Part shown: piece by piece, positions 16,449 through 25,762 of the stretch
Position numbering within the stretch: position 1 is the first letter of the stretch
Layout: every line of letters begins with the position of its first letter
Assembly (NCBI GenBank): GCA_041394705.1
Contig: JAWKHS010000009.1
Span: forward strand, 1 to 64,000
Source of the DNA: Vicinamibacterales bacterium
GTDB lineage: Bacteria > Acidobacteriota > Vicinamibacteria > Vicinamibacterales > UBA2999
Length of the DNA: 64,000 nt
Direction of reading: 5' to 3'
Position numbers and translations under genes: made by a program
The notes under the pieces: model-generated
What the model was told of the DNA's origin: nothing
The model's input: only the letters and a program-made list of their open reading frames with translations
The model's database searches: none

Positions 16449-17609
16449 ATGTCCCGCACCAGCCGCCCCAGCCGACGTCTCGTGGTCGTCATGCTCGCGC
16501 TGTGGCTGCCCGCCGGCGCCGGCACGACCCGCGTCACCGCCACCGACACCGTGCTCTTCTCCGACGACTTCAGCGCCGGCCTCGCGCGCTGGGACGTGGT
16601 CGGCGAGTCGGCCGTGGCCGTGCGCGACAGCGGCGATTCCTCGCATGGGCCCGTCCTCGAGCTCACGCCGAACGGTGACGTGCTGGCGCTCGTCCGCGGC
16701 TCGGATCGGTGGCCCCGCGTGCGCGTCGAAGGCGACATACGGTTTCCCACGGACATCGACAACTACCTGGGGCTGGCGTACTACGCCAACGAGTCCAACG
16801 GCCGCTGGGACTTCGGCCTCATCTACGTCAAGGGGAACAACGGCTACCTGCAGGCCAACCCGCATCGCGACTTCAACGTGTCGCGCCTGGTCTACCCGGA
16901 ATCCCGCGCGCTGCTGCGCGGCCCGGCCGCCGTCGAGACGGGCGTCTGGCAGCGTTTCGCGTATGAAGTGGCCGGCGCCGACGTACACGTGTATGTCGGA
17001 CCCGGCACCGTCCCGCAGATGACGTTCCGCGCCGACGGCCAGCTCCAAGGGCGCCTCGGCCTGCAGCCGCGCTCCGTTGGAGGCCCCGTGTGGGTGGACA
17101 ACGTCGTCGTTCGTGAAATCGACCGGCTGTCCTACGACGGGCCTCCGGTGCCGGCGATCACCTACACGCCCCAGGATCTGCTCACGTCATGGGAGATGGC
17201 GGGCCCCCTGACGGCGACCGATGACGACATCGCGCGCCACCCGGCCCGCTACGACGCGTGGCGTCGTGTGACGACCGACCACCGCGGCGCCGTCGTCACC
17301 GGACACGACGTGGACACGCACGGCCCGCGCACCGTCGCCTACTACCGGACGCACATCAGGCCCGCGGCTCCTGGCACGGTGGACCTGGTGTTCGGCACGG
17401 CGGACGACCTGGCCGTGTGGTCCAACGGACGGTTCCAGGCCTTTCTCAGCCGGCAGGACGCCGCCTGGTACGACGTGCACACCAACCCTGCGCACCCGGG
17501 CCGGCGGCTGCCACTCGACCTGGTACCAGGCGACAACGACGTCGTGGTGCGCGTCCGCGGCGGGGTGTATGCATCAGGAGGATTCTTCGCCCGCGTCGTG
17601 CCTGGATAG
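16449..17609 (+). CDS. Secreted concanavalin/LamG-like domain protein
   Basis: This 386-residue protein has a signal peptide (about residues 1-32). A jelly-roll region follows (FSDDFSAGLARWDVVGE near 40 through VDNVVVREID near 220) of the type seen in LamG and family-16-like sugar-binding domains, then a second beta domain (residues about 225-385) with TYTPQDLLTSWEMAGPL and AYYRTHIRPAAPG resembling a carbohydrate-binding fold. No catalytic motif is recognised. The ATG at 16449, preceded by GAGAGG, starts the signal peptide. It converges with the Uma2 gene 5 bp away. Confidence 0.6.
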   Translation: MSRTSRPSRRLVVVMLALWLPAGAGTTRVTATDTVLFSDDFSAGLARWDVVGESAVAVRDSGDSSHGPVLELTPNGDVLALVRGSDRWPRVRVEGDIRFPTDIDNYLGLAYYANESNGRWDFGLIYVKGNNGYLQANPHRDFNVSRLVYPESRALLRGPAAVETGVWQRFAYEVAGADVHVYVGPGTVPQMTFRADGQLQGRLGLQPRSVGGPVWVDNVVVREIDRLSYDGPPVPAITYTPQDLLTSWEMAGPLTATDDDIARHPARYDAWRRVTTDHRGAVVTGHDVDTHGPRTVAYYRTHIRPAAPGTVDLVFGTADDLAVWSNGRFQAFLSRQDAAWYDVHTNPAHPGRRLPLDLVPGDNDVVVRVRGGVYASGGFFARVVPG

Positions 17610-17614
17610 GGCCC

Positions 17615-18214
17615 TCACGTGGGCTCGGCGAAGAACGTCCGCATCGCCAGCTGCCAGCCAGGCAGCAGCGGCGTGGTGAGGACGCCGTCGTCCTCGGCCG
17701 TCACTTCCTCGACGCGTACCAACTTGCCATCGGCTGACCGGCGCAGCACCTGGACCAGATCGAGCTCTGGGTCCACGAGCCAATACTCGCGGACGCCCGT
17801 CCGCTCGAAGAGGCGTCGCTTGGTCTGCGCGTCCTTCTTGCGGGTGTCCTTCGACAGCACTTCGATCACGAGGGCGGGCGGGCCCTCGACGTTCTTGTCG
17901 GTGAGGACGCCTTCCTGGTCGGCCGCGATGAAGAGCAGGTCCGGCTCCACCACGTCGTGGAACGACAGCACGACGTCGAACGGGGCGCCGAACACCTCGC
18001 CGACCCCGGGGTGCGATTCCAGGTACTGCCCGACCGACAGCAACAGGCGCCTGACGAGGCGCTGGTGCCGCGTGTTCGGCGAGGGCGTCACGTAGTGCTC
18101 CCCGTCGATGATCTCGTGGCGCTTCCCGTCGTCCGGGAACAGCAGGAAGTCGTCGTAGGTGAGCCGTCGGTCCAGATACGGCGCCGTGCCGGGCATGGGC
18201 GTCTCCTCGGCCAT
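17615..18214 (-). CDS. Uma2-family (DUF820) restriction-like nuclease
   Basis: This 199-residue protein has the family sequence path: YDDFLLFPDDGKRHEIIDGE near the start, the metal-binding segment VVEPDLLFIA, then LVIEVLSKDTRKKD with the Glu and Lys of the PD-(D/E)XK core, and REYWLVDPEL near residue 140. Uma2 proteins are compact nucleases of unknown biology that multiply in cyanobacteria, planctomycetes and acidobacteria. A relic of the same family's C-terminus lies at 19477-19563 on the opposite strand. Confidence 0.88.
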   Translation of the reverse strand: MAEETPMPGTAPYLDRRLTYDDFLLFPDDGKRHEIIDGEHYVTPSPNTRHQRLVRRLLLSVGQYLESHPGVGEVFGAPFDVVLSFHDVVEPDLLFIAADQEGVLTDKNVEGPPALVIEVLSKDTRKKDAQTKRRLFERTGVREYWLVDPELDLVQVLRRSADGKLVRVEEVTAEDDGVLTTPLLPGWQLAMRTFFAEPT

Positions 18215-18402
18215 CGGTGAAGTCTACAACCGGCCATGTGGAGCTGGCCTGCGAACGCCATGCCCGATCAGAACGCAGCGGATGTCGTCGAACCGGCCGC
18301 GGACGTGGCAGTTGCCGCGACAAGCCAGCGCGCGACCGTACGTAACACCTGCCGTGACGGACGACCTCGCGGGCATCCATCAGGCCGATGCCCCGCCGGC
18401 CG

Positions 18403-19072
18403 TCAGTCAGCAGTGCCGGCTGATGACCGGCGAAGATCCGTCGAGCCGCCGATGTGCGGATGATTCAGCGCCGCCAGGGGCTCGCCAGGCATCGACCCGA
18501 GCGAAGGCGGGCCGCCTTCGCCAAGCTGGGCGGTGACGTCGTCGGGACCGCGGTGCCGAGAGCATACGCACGGTTCGGTTGTCCAGACCGTGCCCGCCGC
18601 GTTCGGGTCGGCCGCGCCCGCCCGGTCGTCGTGACCCGCCCACACCAGAGGATTGCGTGTCGTGAGGCCCGAGAAGCGCGAGAAGTCCCGGTCGGCCGTC
18701 CACAGCTCCGTCGCGCGATGGTGGAGGCACAGCGCGGCGATGCGCGCATCGTGTACCTGGCCCCCGCGCGCGAGTGACGCGGTGAGGCAGCTTCGCCAGC
18801 GCGTTCCAGTAGCCCGGGCCTTCACTGAGCAGCACCAGGGTGGGTGAGGCGAGCCAGGCCTGGACCTGCGCCGCGGCGGCGGCGTGCGGGGTCGGCGGGG
18901 CGTAGATCCGCGAGTGCGTCACGATGGCCAGGAACTCGTGCAGGCAGGGCCACGGGATCGCCCAGGGCGCGGACCCCTCCGCCAGCGAACGCACGGCCCG
19001 GACGGCTGGCGCATGCCAGTGCGAGTCCTTGCGGTGCGCGTAGACGAGCAGGTTGGTGTCGATCGCGATCAC
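18403..19072 (-). pseudogene. vapC: VapC-type PIN toxin, interrupted by a frameshift
   Basis: Starting with GTG at 19072, which overlaps the vapB stop by 4 bp, the frame encodes a PIN domain: first Asp in AIDTNLLVYAH, then Glu in LHEFLAIV. Near 18790, in GAAGCTGCCTCACC, the sequence leaves frame; removing one C continues as LLTASLARGG and gives the last acidic residues in HDARIAA and TADRDFSRF. The joined product would be about 142 residues ending near TTRNPLV, normal for VapC, but no stop follows there and the frame runs on to 18403. It is either a decaying toxin or a sequence error. A working VapC would cleave RNA. Confidence 0.8.
18501..18521. repeat. 21-bp perfect palindrome downstream of vapC
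   Basis: GCGAAGGCGG and CCGCCTTCGC flank a single G. It could form a strong hairpin in RNA and may be an interspersed repeat unit or transcript end; there is no T-run. Confidence 0.5.
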
Positions 19073-19314
19073 GCGCCGCGACCTTCGTAGATGAGGTCGC
19101 GCACCTCGCACCAGCGGCCTTCTTCCATCCCGGGTTGCACGCCCTTCCCCGCGAATCCCGCGTCCTTCAGTCGAAAACCCTTGCGTGCTCCGCGGGCGGC
19201 GACGACCGTGCGCAGGCCCTCCTCCACGAGGACCCGCAGCGTCACGCCTTCTTTGCGCGCCAGGCGCTTGGCCTCCTCGAGCACCGGTGTGGCAATCTCG
19301 ATGGTCGTCTTCAT
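19069..19314 (-). CDS. vapB: VapB-type antitoxin (DUF2191-like)
   Basis: This 81-residue protein starts MKTTIEIATPVLEEAKRLA, a ribbon-helix-helix-like N-terminus, followed by VTLRVLVEEGLRTVV and a C-terminal toxin-binding tail. It would bind the PIN toxin and the pair's own promoter. The stop overlaps the toxin start (GTGA). Another in-frame ATG at 19326 is possible but less like the family start. Confidence 0.82.
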   Translation of the reverse strand: MKTTIEIATPVLEEAKRLARKEGVTLRVLVEEGLRTVVAARGARKGFRLKDAGFAGKGVQPGMEEGRWCEVRDLIYEGRGA

Positions 19315-19476
19315 ATGGGTCACCATTTCACGGGGGCGACGCCGCCGGACGATCGCCCGGTTGGGCCACGTTCACCGCACGGTCGCGGCGTCGGAGGCCT
19401 CACCGGGAATCACCCCGGATTGAACAGCATCTGCGGCTCGCCCGATTCGATGGCGCCGTTCCGGACCGATCCCTCG

Positions 19477-19563
19477 ACCGCGGAAGACGGCGGCACGCTC
19501 ACGACACCCCTGCTGCCCGGGTGCGCGATCGACGTGCGCGCGCTGTTCCGCCCCACGCTCTGA
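19477..19563 (+). pseudogene. Relic of a Uma2-family C-terminus
   Basis: The plus-strand frame ending at 19563 encodes AEDGGTLTTPLLPG and a short tail, closely matching AEDDGVLTTPLLPG at the end of the intact Uma2 gene at 17615-18214. Nothing upstream in this frame resembles the rest of the protein, so only the last ~28 codons survive, inverted relative to the intact copy. Confidence 0.65.
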
Positions 19564-19619
19564 GCTTGGGACCTGGGGCGTCTGTCGCGCCGTCGCGTCC
19601 TTCGAGCCATTGCCCGCGA

Positions 19620-20621
19620 TCAGCTCGCGAGGAGCCGGGCGGCGAGGTCCGCGTACAAATCCACCGCGCGCTCGAGGTCCGCGATGGCCACGTGCTCGTG
19701 GTCGGTGTGCGCCACGTGGATGGTGCCCGGACCGAGGAGCAGGGGCCGGCCCCAGTTCGTCAGGAACGGCACGTCGCTGAAATACGCGAACACCTCGGTC
19801 TCGAAGCCCGGCACGGTGTGCAGGCGGACGGCCGGCAGCTCGAGGATCTCGCTGATGTCGGCGCGGCCGGCGACCACGTCGGCCAGCACCGCCCGGACGG
19901 GATCGTGCGACCCGACGGTGCGGAAGAAGACTTCCGCGTCCGCTTCGGGCGGCACCACGTTCGGCGCGACCCCGCCCTTGATGAGCCCCACGGTGTAGTG
20001 GGTGCGGCCCAGGAGCGCGTCGTCTGGCCAGGGCGCGCCGCGCAGCGAGGTCAGGACGTCGATCAGCTTCTCGATCGCCGACTCGCCCAGGTGTGGGTAG
20101 CCGGAGTGCGCGGCCTTGCCGTGCGCCGTGAGGCGCACGCGGAAGCAGCCGCGCGTGGCCAGCCCCAGCTTCAGCTCGGTGGGCTCGCCGTTGATCAGAT
20201 AGCGCGTCCGCGACGCAATCGTGTTGGCGGCCTTGGCGCCGTCGCTGCCGCGCTCCTCGCCCGCCACGAACACGAGGCCGATGCGCGTCTCGCCGGCGGC
20301 CCGCAGGCGCTCGGCGGCCGCCACCTGCGCGGCCAGGATGCCCTTGGCGTCGCAGGCGCCGCGGCCGTGCAGCACGCCGCCCTCCACCCGGCTCGGGAAG
20401 AACGGCGGCACACAGTCGAAGTGGGTGGAGAAGGCGACGGCCGGCTCGCCCACGGCCGCGATCACGTTGATGCGGTCGCCTTGCACCGGCTGCTCCAGCA
20501 CCGAGTAGCCGCGATCGCGCAGGTAGGCGGCGAGCACGCGGCCCACGCGGCCTTCCTGGCCCGTCGTGGATTCGATGTCGATGAGCGTCCGCGCCAGGCC
20601 GACGACGTCTACCGGATCCAT
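19620..20621 (-). CDS. dapE: M20-family deacylase, probable succinyl-diaminopimelate desuccinylase
   Basis: This 333-residue metallopeptidase-fold enzyme shows the M20 metal ligands: His in STHFDCVPPF, Asp in GRGACDAKG, the Glu-Glu pair in VAGEERGSDG, and a late His in HTDHEH. The lid domain carries HGKAAHSGYPHLGESA. M20 includes DapE, ArgE and LysK. Being last in an asd-lysC-dapB-dapA-dapD run argues for DapE, which removes succinate to give LL-diaminopimelate. Its start overlaps the end of dapD by 13 bp. An ArgE/LysK-like specificity cannot be ruled out from sequence. Confidence 0.8.
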   Translation of the reverse strand: MDPVDVVGLARTLIDIESTTGQEGRVGRVLAAYLRDRGYSVLEQPVQGDRINVIAAVGEPAVAFSTHFDCVPPFFPSRVEGGVLHGRGACDAKGILAAQVAAAERLRAAGETRIGLVFVAGEERGSDGAKAANTIASRTRYLINGEPTELKLGLATRGCFRVRLTAHGKAAHSGYPHLGESAIEKLIDVLTSLRGAPWPDDALLGRTHYTVGLIKGGVAPNVVPPEADAEVFFRTVGSHDPVRAVLADVVAGRADISEILELPAVRLHTVPGFETEVFAYFSDVPFLTNWGRPLLLGPGTIHVAHTDHEHVAIADLERAVDLYADLAARLLAS

Positions 20622-21445
20622 TGTTCGAGCTCCGTCCGCGTGTCGGTGCGATCGTCGCGATACTTCACGATGACGGGCGTGGCCAGCGACAGCCCCCAGT
20701 CCTTCCCGGCGCCGACCGTCACCGAGCGCGCCCCAGGCACGACGACCGCGCCCTCGGGAATGACCAGCGGCTGCCCCGCCTCGGGCCGGATGATCCGCGC
20801 GTTCGGCAGGTCGTACACCGGCGTCGAGCCGGTCAGGACGGTGCCGGCGCCGATGACGGCCCGGCGCTTCACGATGGCGCCCTCGTACAGGCCCGTGTTG
20901 CCGCCGACGAGGGCCTCGTCCTCGACGATGACGGGCATGGCGCCCACCGGCTCGATGACGCCCCCGATCTGGGCGCCCGCGCTCACGTGGACCTTCTGCC
21001 CGATCTGCGCGCACGACCCGATGAGCGCGTGCGAGTCGACGAGCGTGCCATCGCCCACGTAGGCGCCGATGTTGATGTACATGGGCGGCATGCAGATCAC
21101 GCCGCTCCCGAGGAACGCGCCCTCCCGCACGGACGACCCGCCGGGCACGATGCGGACGCCCGCGTGCACGCCCGGACGCTTCAGCGGCATCGTGTCCTTG
21201 TCGTAGAAGGGCCAGGCCCCCACCGACATGTCGGCGGCGTCGCCGAAGCGGAAGCCGAGGAGGATGCCCTGCTTGACCCACGTGTTGACCCGCCAGCCGG
21301 TGGGCGCGGACGCGTCGGGCTCCGCCGAGCGGACCGTGCCCGCTCCCAGCGCCTCACGCAGCCGGCCGAAGGCCTCGCGGGCCTCGGCCTTGTCGGCGCC
21401 GGCGCCTGCGGAGAACAGGGACTCGATCTGGGCCGCGAGCGTCAT
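20609..21445 (-). CDS. dapD: Tetrahydrodipicolinate N-succinyltransferase
   Basis: This 278-residue hexapeptide-repeat transferase has an N-terminal helical domain with WRVNTWVKQGILL and the left-handed beta-helix (GSGVICMPPMYINIGAYVGD, then TLVDSHALIGSCAQIG) diagnostic of DapD. It uses succinyl-CoA in the succinylase branch of DAP/lysine synthesis. ATG at 21445 overlaps the dapA stop by 4 bp. Confidence 0.96.
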   Translation of the reverse strand: MTLAAQIESLFSAGAGADKAEAREAFGRLREALGAGTVRSAEPDASAPTGWRVNTWVKQGILLGFRFGDAADMSVGAWPFYDKDTMPLKRPGVHAGVRIVPGGSSVREGAFLGSGVICMPPMYINIGAYVGDGTLVDSHALIGSCAQIGQKVHVSAGAQIGGVIEPVGAMPVIVEDEALVGGNTGLYEGAIVKRRAVIGAGTVLTGSTPVYDLPNARIIRPEAGQPLVIPEGAVVVPGARSVTVGAGKDWGLSLATPVIVKYRDDRTDTRTELEQWIR

Positions 21446-22347
21446 GCTGCGGCGCTCGCCACGATCGGCAGGCCGAGCTCGCGCATCGTGGCCAGCACCT
21501 TCTCCCGCGAGCTCTGCCGCGGCGGGACCATCGGCAACCGGAACTGCTCCTCGCACAGCCCCATGGTCGCCATCGAGAACTTCACCGGGCCGGGGCTCGA
21601 CTCGCAGAAGTTCACCTGCATCAGGCCGAGGATGCGCTGATGGATGCGGCGCGCGCCGTGGTAGTCGCCGCGCTCGGCCGCCTCCACCATGTCGGCCATC
21701 TCGCGCGGAATCTGGTTCGAGCAGACCGAGATCACGCCGCGGCCGCCGATGGCCATGAGCGGCACGGTGACGGCGTCGTCGCCGGAGAGCACCAGGAAGT
21801 CGTCGGGCACCGCGCGGAGGATGTCGGCCATCTGCGACATGTTGCCGCTCGCCTCCTTCACGCCCACGATCGTGGGGATCGCCGCCAGCTTCGCGAGCGT
21901 CGCCGCGTCCACGTTGCAGCCGGTGCGGCCCGGTACGTTGTAGACGATGATGGGCAGCGGCGTGGCCCCGGCGATCGCCGAGTAGTGCGCGACCAGCCCC
22001 TCCGGCGTGGGCCGGTTGTAGTAGGGCGTGACCGAGAGCAGCCCGTCCGCGCCCGCGGCCTGCATCTCGCGCGCGGCCTCGGCCACCTCGTGCGTGTCGT
22101 AGCCGCCGGCGCCCGCCAGCACGGGCACATTCCCCGCGGCCTCGTCCACGACGATCTCGACCACCGTCCGGCGCTCGGCTGCCGTCAGCGTCGGCACCTC
22201 GCCCGTCGTGCCGCAGGGCACGAGGAAGTGCGTGCCGAGGTCGATCTGCCGGCGCGCCAGGCGCCGCACCGCCGCCTCGTCGACGGCGCCGGCCGCCGTG
22301 AACGGAGTGATGAGGGCCGTGCCGACGCCCGTGAACTTCGTGCGCAT
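21442..22347 (-). CDS. dapA: 4-hydroxy-tetrahydrodipicolinate synthase
   Basis: This 301-residue TIM-barrel aldolase condenses aspartate semialdehyde and pyruvate. GTALITPF near residue 10, the GTTGE motif, the catalytic Tyr in IVYNVPGRTG and the Schiff-base Lys in IVGVKEASGN are all present. It starts 2 bp after the dapB stop codon begins to clear and ends in an ATGA overlap with dapD. Confidence 0.97.
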   Translation of the reverse strand: MRTKFTGVGTALITPFTAAGAVDEAAVRRLARRQIDLGTHFLVPCGTTGEVPTLTAAERRTVVEIVVDEAAGNVPVLAGAGGYDTHEVAEAAREMQAAGADGLLSVTPYYNRPTPEGLVAHYSAIAGATPLPIIVYNVPGRTGCNVDAATLAKLAAIPTIVGVKEASGNMSQMADILRAVPDDFLVLSGDDAVTVPLMAIGGRGVISVCSNQIPREMADMVEAAERGDYHGARRIHQRILGLMQVNFCESSPGPVKFSMATMGLCEEQFRLPMVPPRQSSREKVLATMRELGLPIVASAAA

Positions 22348-22348
22348 G

Positions 22349-23038
22349 TCAGTCTCCCGTATCCATGAGAAAGTCCCGCATCGAATACCAGCCGCGCCGG
22401 CCGACGAGCCAGCGGGCCGCTTCGAGCGCGCCACGCGCGAAGACGCCGCGGTCGCGCACCGTGTGGGTGAGGGTCACCGTCTCCGACGGGCCGTCGAAGC
22501 CGATGGTGTGGGTGCCCGGAATGCTTCCGGCGCGGGTGGCGGCGACGTGGATGTCGCGCGTGTAACCGGCGTCCACCATGGCGCGCTGCAGCATCACGGC
22601 CGTGCCCGACGGCGCGTCCTTCTTCGCCACGTGGTGCAGTTCGTGGAGCCAGGCGCCGAAGTCGGCGTGGGGCCCGAAGCGGCGGGCCGCCTCCTCGGCC
22701 AGCAGCGTGAAGAGGTTCATCCCGACGGAGAAGTTCGCGGAGGCGAGCACGCCGGTGCCCGCCCGTTCCACGACGGCCTTGAGCGCCGCTTCGTGGGCGA
22801 GCCAGCCGGTGGTGCCGACGACGACGTTGATGCCCCGGCCGGCGAGCTTCGGCAGGTTCTCGGGCACGGCCTCGGGCAGCGTGAAGTCGATGGCCACATC
22901 GATCCGGCCGTAGTCGCGGCCGAACGCGTCGGGATCCACCTCGGTGATGATGCCGGCCAGCTCGAACCCGTACGCTGGCGCGAGGTGCTCGACGAGCGTC
23001 CCCATCCGGCCGTGTCCGACGAGGAGGAGGCGGTTCAC
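22349..23038 (-). CDS. dapB: 4-hydroxy-tetrahydrodipicolinate reductase
   Basis: This 229-residue NAD(P)H-dependent reductase has a short nucleotide-binding motif at LLLVGHGRMG, IDFTLPEA, GTTGW and the catalytic segment LHHVAKKDAPSGTA. It is a little shorter than the usual 240-270 residues. It starts with GTG at 23038, overlapping the lysC stop (GTGA). Confidence 0.95.
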   Translation of the reverse strand: MNRLLLVGHGRMGTLVEHLAPAYGFELAGIITEVDPDAFGRDYGRIDVAIDFTLPEAVPENLPKLAGRGINVVVGTTGWLAHEAALKAVVERAGTGVLASANFSVGMNLFTLLAEEAARRFGPHADFGAWLHELHHVAKKDAPSGTAVMLQRAMVDAGYTRDIHVAATRAGSIPGTHTIGFDGPSETVTLTHTVRDRGVFARGALEAARWLVGRRGWYSMRDFLMDTGD

Positions 23039-24426
23039 GAGGCGCCGCCCACGCCCGCGGGGGCGAAGAAGTGATCGTGCAGGCGCCCGAGGGCGAGCGG
23101 CACGTCGGCCTCGCGGATCACGAAGGTGATGTTACGCCGGGAGGCCGCCTGCGAGAGCAGCCGGACGGGCACGTCGTCCAGCGCTTCGAGCACGCGGCTG
23201 ACGAGCCGGGGCTCCTGCCGCAGGCCCTCGCCGACGGCGCAGACGATGGCCATGTCGGGCTCCAGCGACACCTCGGCGAACTCCGACAGCGCCTCGACGA
23301 TGGCGGGCAGACGCCGCCGGTCGTCCACGGTGACCGACACGCTGACCTCCGACGTCGTCACGACGTCCACGGGCGTCCGGTGCCGCTCGAACACCTCGAA
23401 GAGGCGGCGCAGGAACCCGTGCGCCATCAGCATGCGCGTGGAGGTGATGTCCACGACGGTGACGTGCTTCTTCGACGCGAGCGCCGCCAGCCCGTCGCTG
23501 TGCGGCCGCTCGGCCGTGATGAGGGTGCCCGGCGCGTCCGCCCGCCGCGAGTTGAGGATGCGCACGGGAATGTCGCGGGCAACGGCCGGCTGGATCGTGG
23601 CCGGGTGGAGCACCTTCGCGCCGAAGTACGCCAGCTCGGACGCCTCGGCGAACGAGAGGTGGGGGACCACGCGCGGGTTGCCGACCACGCGCGGATCGGC
23701 CGTGAGCATGCCGTCCACGTCGGTCCAGATCTGGATTTCCGCGGCGCCCAGGCCGCTGCCGACGATGGCGCCGGAGAAGTCCGATCCGCCGCGGCCGAGC
23801 GTCGTGGTCACGCCCTCGGCCGTCGCGCCGACGAAGCCGCCCAGGACCGGCACGTCCCCGGCCGCCACGAGCGGCGCGACCGTGGCCTGCAGGGCGGCCG
23901 TCGTTTCGGGAAAGCGCGGGGCCGCCGACGTGTGATCGGCGTCGGTCACGATGACGGCGCGGGCGTCCACCCAGGCGCCGCGCAGCCCGTGGGCCCGGAG
24001 CGCCGCCGCCACGATCCGGCTGCTCGCGATCTCGCCCGCAGCCGCCAGGGTGTCCAGCCACCGGGGCGACACCTCGCGCAGCACGCCGAGCGCTCCGACG
24101 ACGCGCTCGAGCTCGTCGAACTCGCGTGCCAGGTCCCCCTGCACCGCGGCCCGCAGCTGGTCGTCGGTGATGACCTCCGACACGGTCAGGTGCCGCGCGC
24201 GCAGATCCTGCAAATTGTGACGGGCGCCCTCGAAGTCTCCGGCCCCGGCCTCGGCCGCCACGCCGAGCAGCCGGTCCGTCACGCCCGACAAGGCCGACAC
24301 CACGACGACCGGCCCGGGCGACGGGCTGTCGCCCTCCCGCTCCCGCTGCCGCCGGACGATCCCAATCAGACGCTCGATGGCCGCCCGATCCGCCACCGAC
24401 GTCCCGCCGAATTTCATCACCACCAT
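23035..24426 (-). CDS. lysC: Aspartokinase
   Basis: This 463-residue enzyme phosphorylates aspartate, the first step to lysine, threonine and methionine. The kinase domain begins MKFGGTSVADR and includes GGSDFSGAIVGSGLGA and the aspartate-binding WTDVDGMLTADPRVV. Two ACT domains follow from about residue 315 (TVVDITSTRMLMAHGF; VSVSVTVDDR), the usual site for end-product inhibition. An internal ATG at 24417 is an alternative start. Confidence 0.97.
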   Translation of the reverse strand: MVVMKFGGTSVADRAAIERLIGIVRRQREREGDSPSPGPVVVVSALSGVTDRLLGVAAEAGAGDFEGARHNLQDLRARHLTVSEVITDDQLRAAVQGDLAREFDELERVVGALGVLREVSPRWLDTLAAAGEIASSRIVAAALRAHGLRGAWVDARAVIVTDADHTSAAPRFPETTAALQATVAPLVAAGDVPVLGGFVGATAEGVTTTLGRGGSDFSGAIVGSGLGAAEIQIWTDVDGMLTADPRVVGNPRVVPHLSFAEASELAYFGAKVLHPATIQPAVARDIPVRILNSRRADAPGTLITAERPHSDGLAALASKKHVTVVDITSTRMLMAHGFLRRLFEVFERHRTPVDVVTTSEVSVSVTVDDRRRLPAIVEALSEFAEVSLEPDMAIVCAVGEGLRQEPRLVSRVLEALDDVPVRLLSQAASRRNITFVIREADVPLALGRLHDHFFAPAGVGGAS

Positions 24427-24450
24427 GGGTTACTCGCTCGCTCGCTGACC

Positions 24451-24467
24451 GGGGCTCGGGGCCCGGG
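24451..24467 (-). repeat. GC-rich dispersed repeat, copy 2
   Basis: GGGGCTCGGGGCCCGGG on the plus strand is identical to 3849-3865. It lies in the short gap between asd and lysC. Confidence 0.6.
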
Positions 24468-24475
24468 TCCCGCCG

Positions 24476-25522
<1,047 letters not shown>

Positions 25523-25573
25523 GTTCTTCCGTCCTTCCTTCCGCCTGCCTCGCGTCCGCCGGTCCCTGACACG

Positions 25574-25607
25574 AAAAAACCCGCCGAGCGCGTGGCGCTG
25601 GCGGGTT
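25574..25607 (-). terminator. Intrinsic terminator in the asd leader (candidate attenuator)
   Basis: On the minus strand AACCCGCC (25607-25600) pairs with GGCGGGTT (25585-25578), with an inner AGCGC-CAC-GCGCT stem, and a run of six T residues follows. It points at asd and lies about 50 bp before its start, inside the transcript of the promoter at 25733-25762. Confidence 0.85.
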
Positions 25608-25640
25608 GCTGGTGCTCGAGTGGACGTTCGTCGTCCGGGT

Positions 25641-25712
25641 CTAGGCGCGCACCTGGCCCTCCGCCGCGAGTCGCTTTCGCGTCGCACGCTTTCGAGCCGC
25701 GGAGAGTGGCAT
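25641..25712 (-). CDS. 23-codon leader ORF upstream of asd
   Basis: ATG at 25712 to TAG at 25641 encodes a basic peptide containing AARKRATRKRLAAE (2 Lys, 6 Arg). It begins about 14 bases after the predicted transcription start and ends 34 bases before the terminator stem, the geometry of a leader peptide in ribosome-dependent attenuation. No strong ribosome site is visible, and enrichment in lysine codons is modest, so function is inferred from position only. Confidence 0.5.
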   Translation of the reverse strand: MPLSAARKRATRKRLAAEGQVRA

Positions 25713-25732
25713 CGCCGTCACGAGTGCGACGG

Positions 25733-25762
25733 AGTATAGGGGTGACACCGTGTGCAGGTCAA
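25733..25762 (-). promoter_or_regulatory. Sigma-70-type promoter of the lysine/DAP operon
   Basis: On the minus strand TTGACC (25762-25757), an 18-base spacer and TATACT (25738-25733) form a strong promoter, with transcription expected to start near 25726. The -35 box overlaps the stop codon of the upstream membrane-protein gene. Confidence 0.75.

Noticed and set aside
25574..25726. Lysine riboswitch in the asd leader
   Set aside because: The conserved L-box helices and core sequences are not visible. Only a short ORF and terminator are present.
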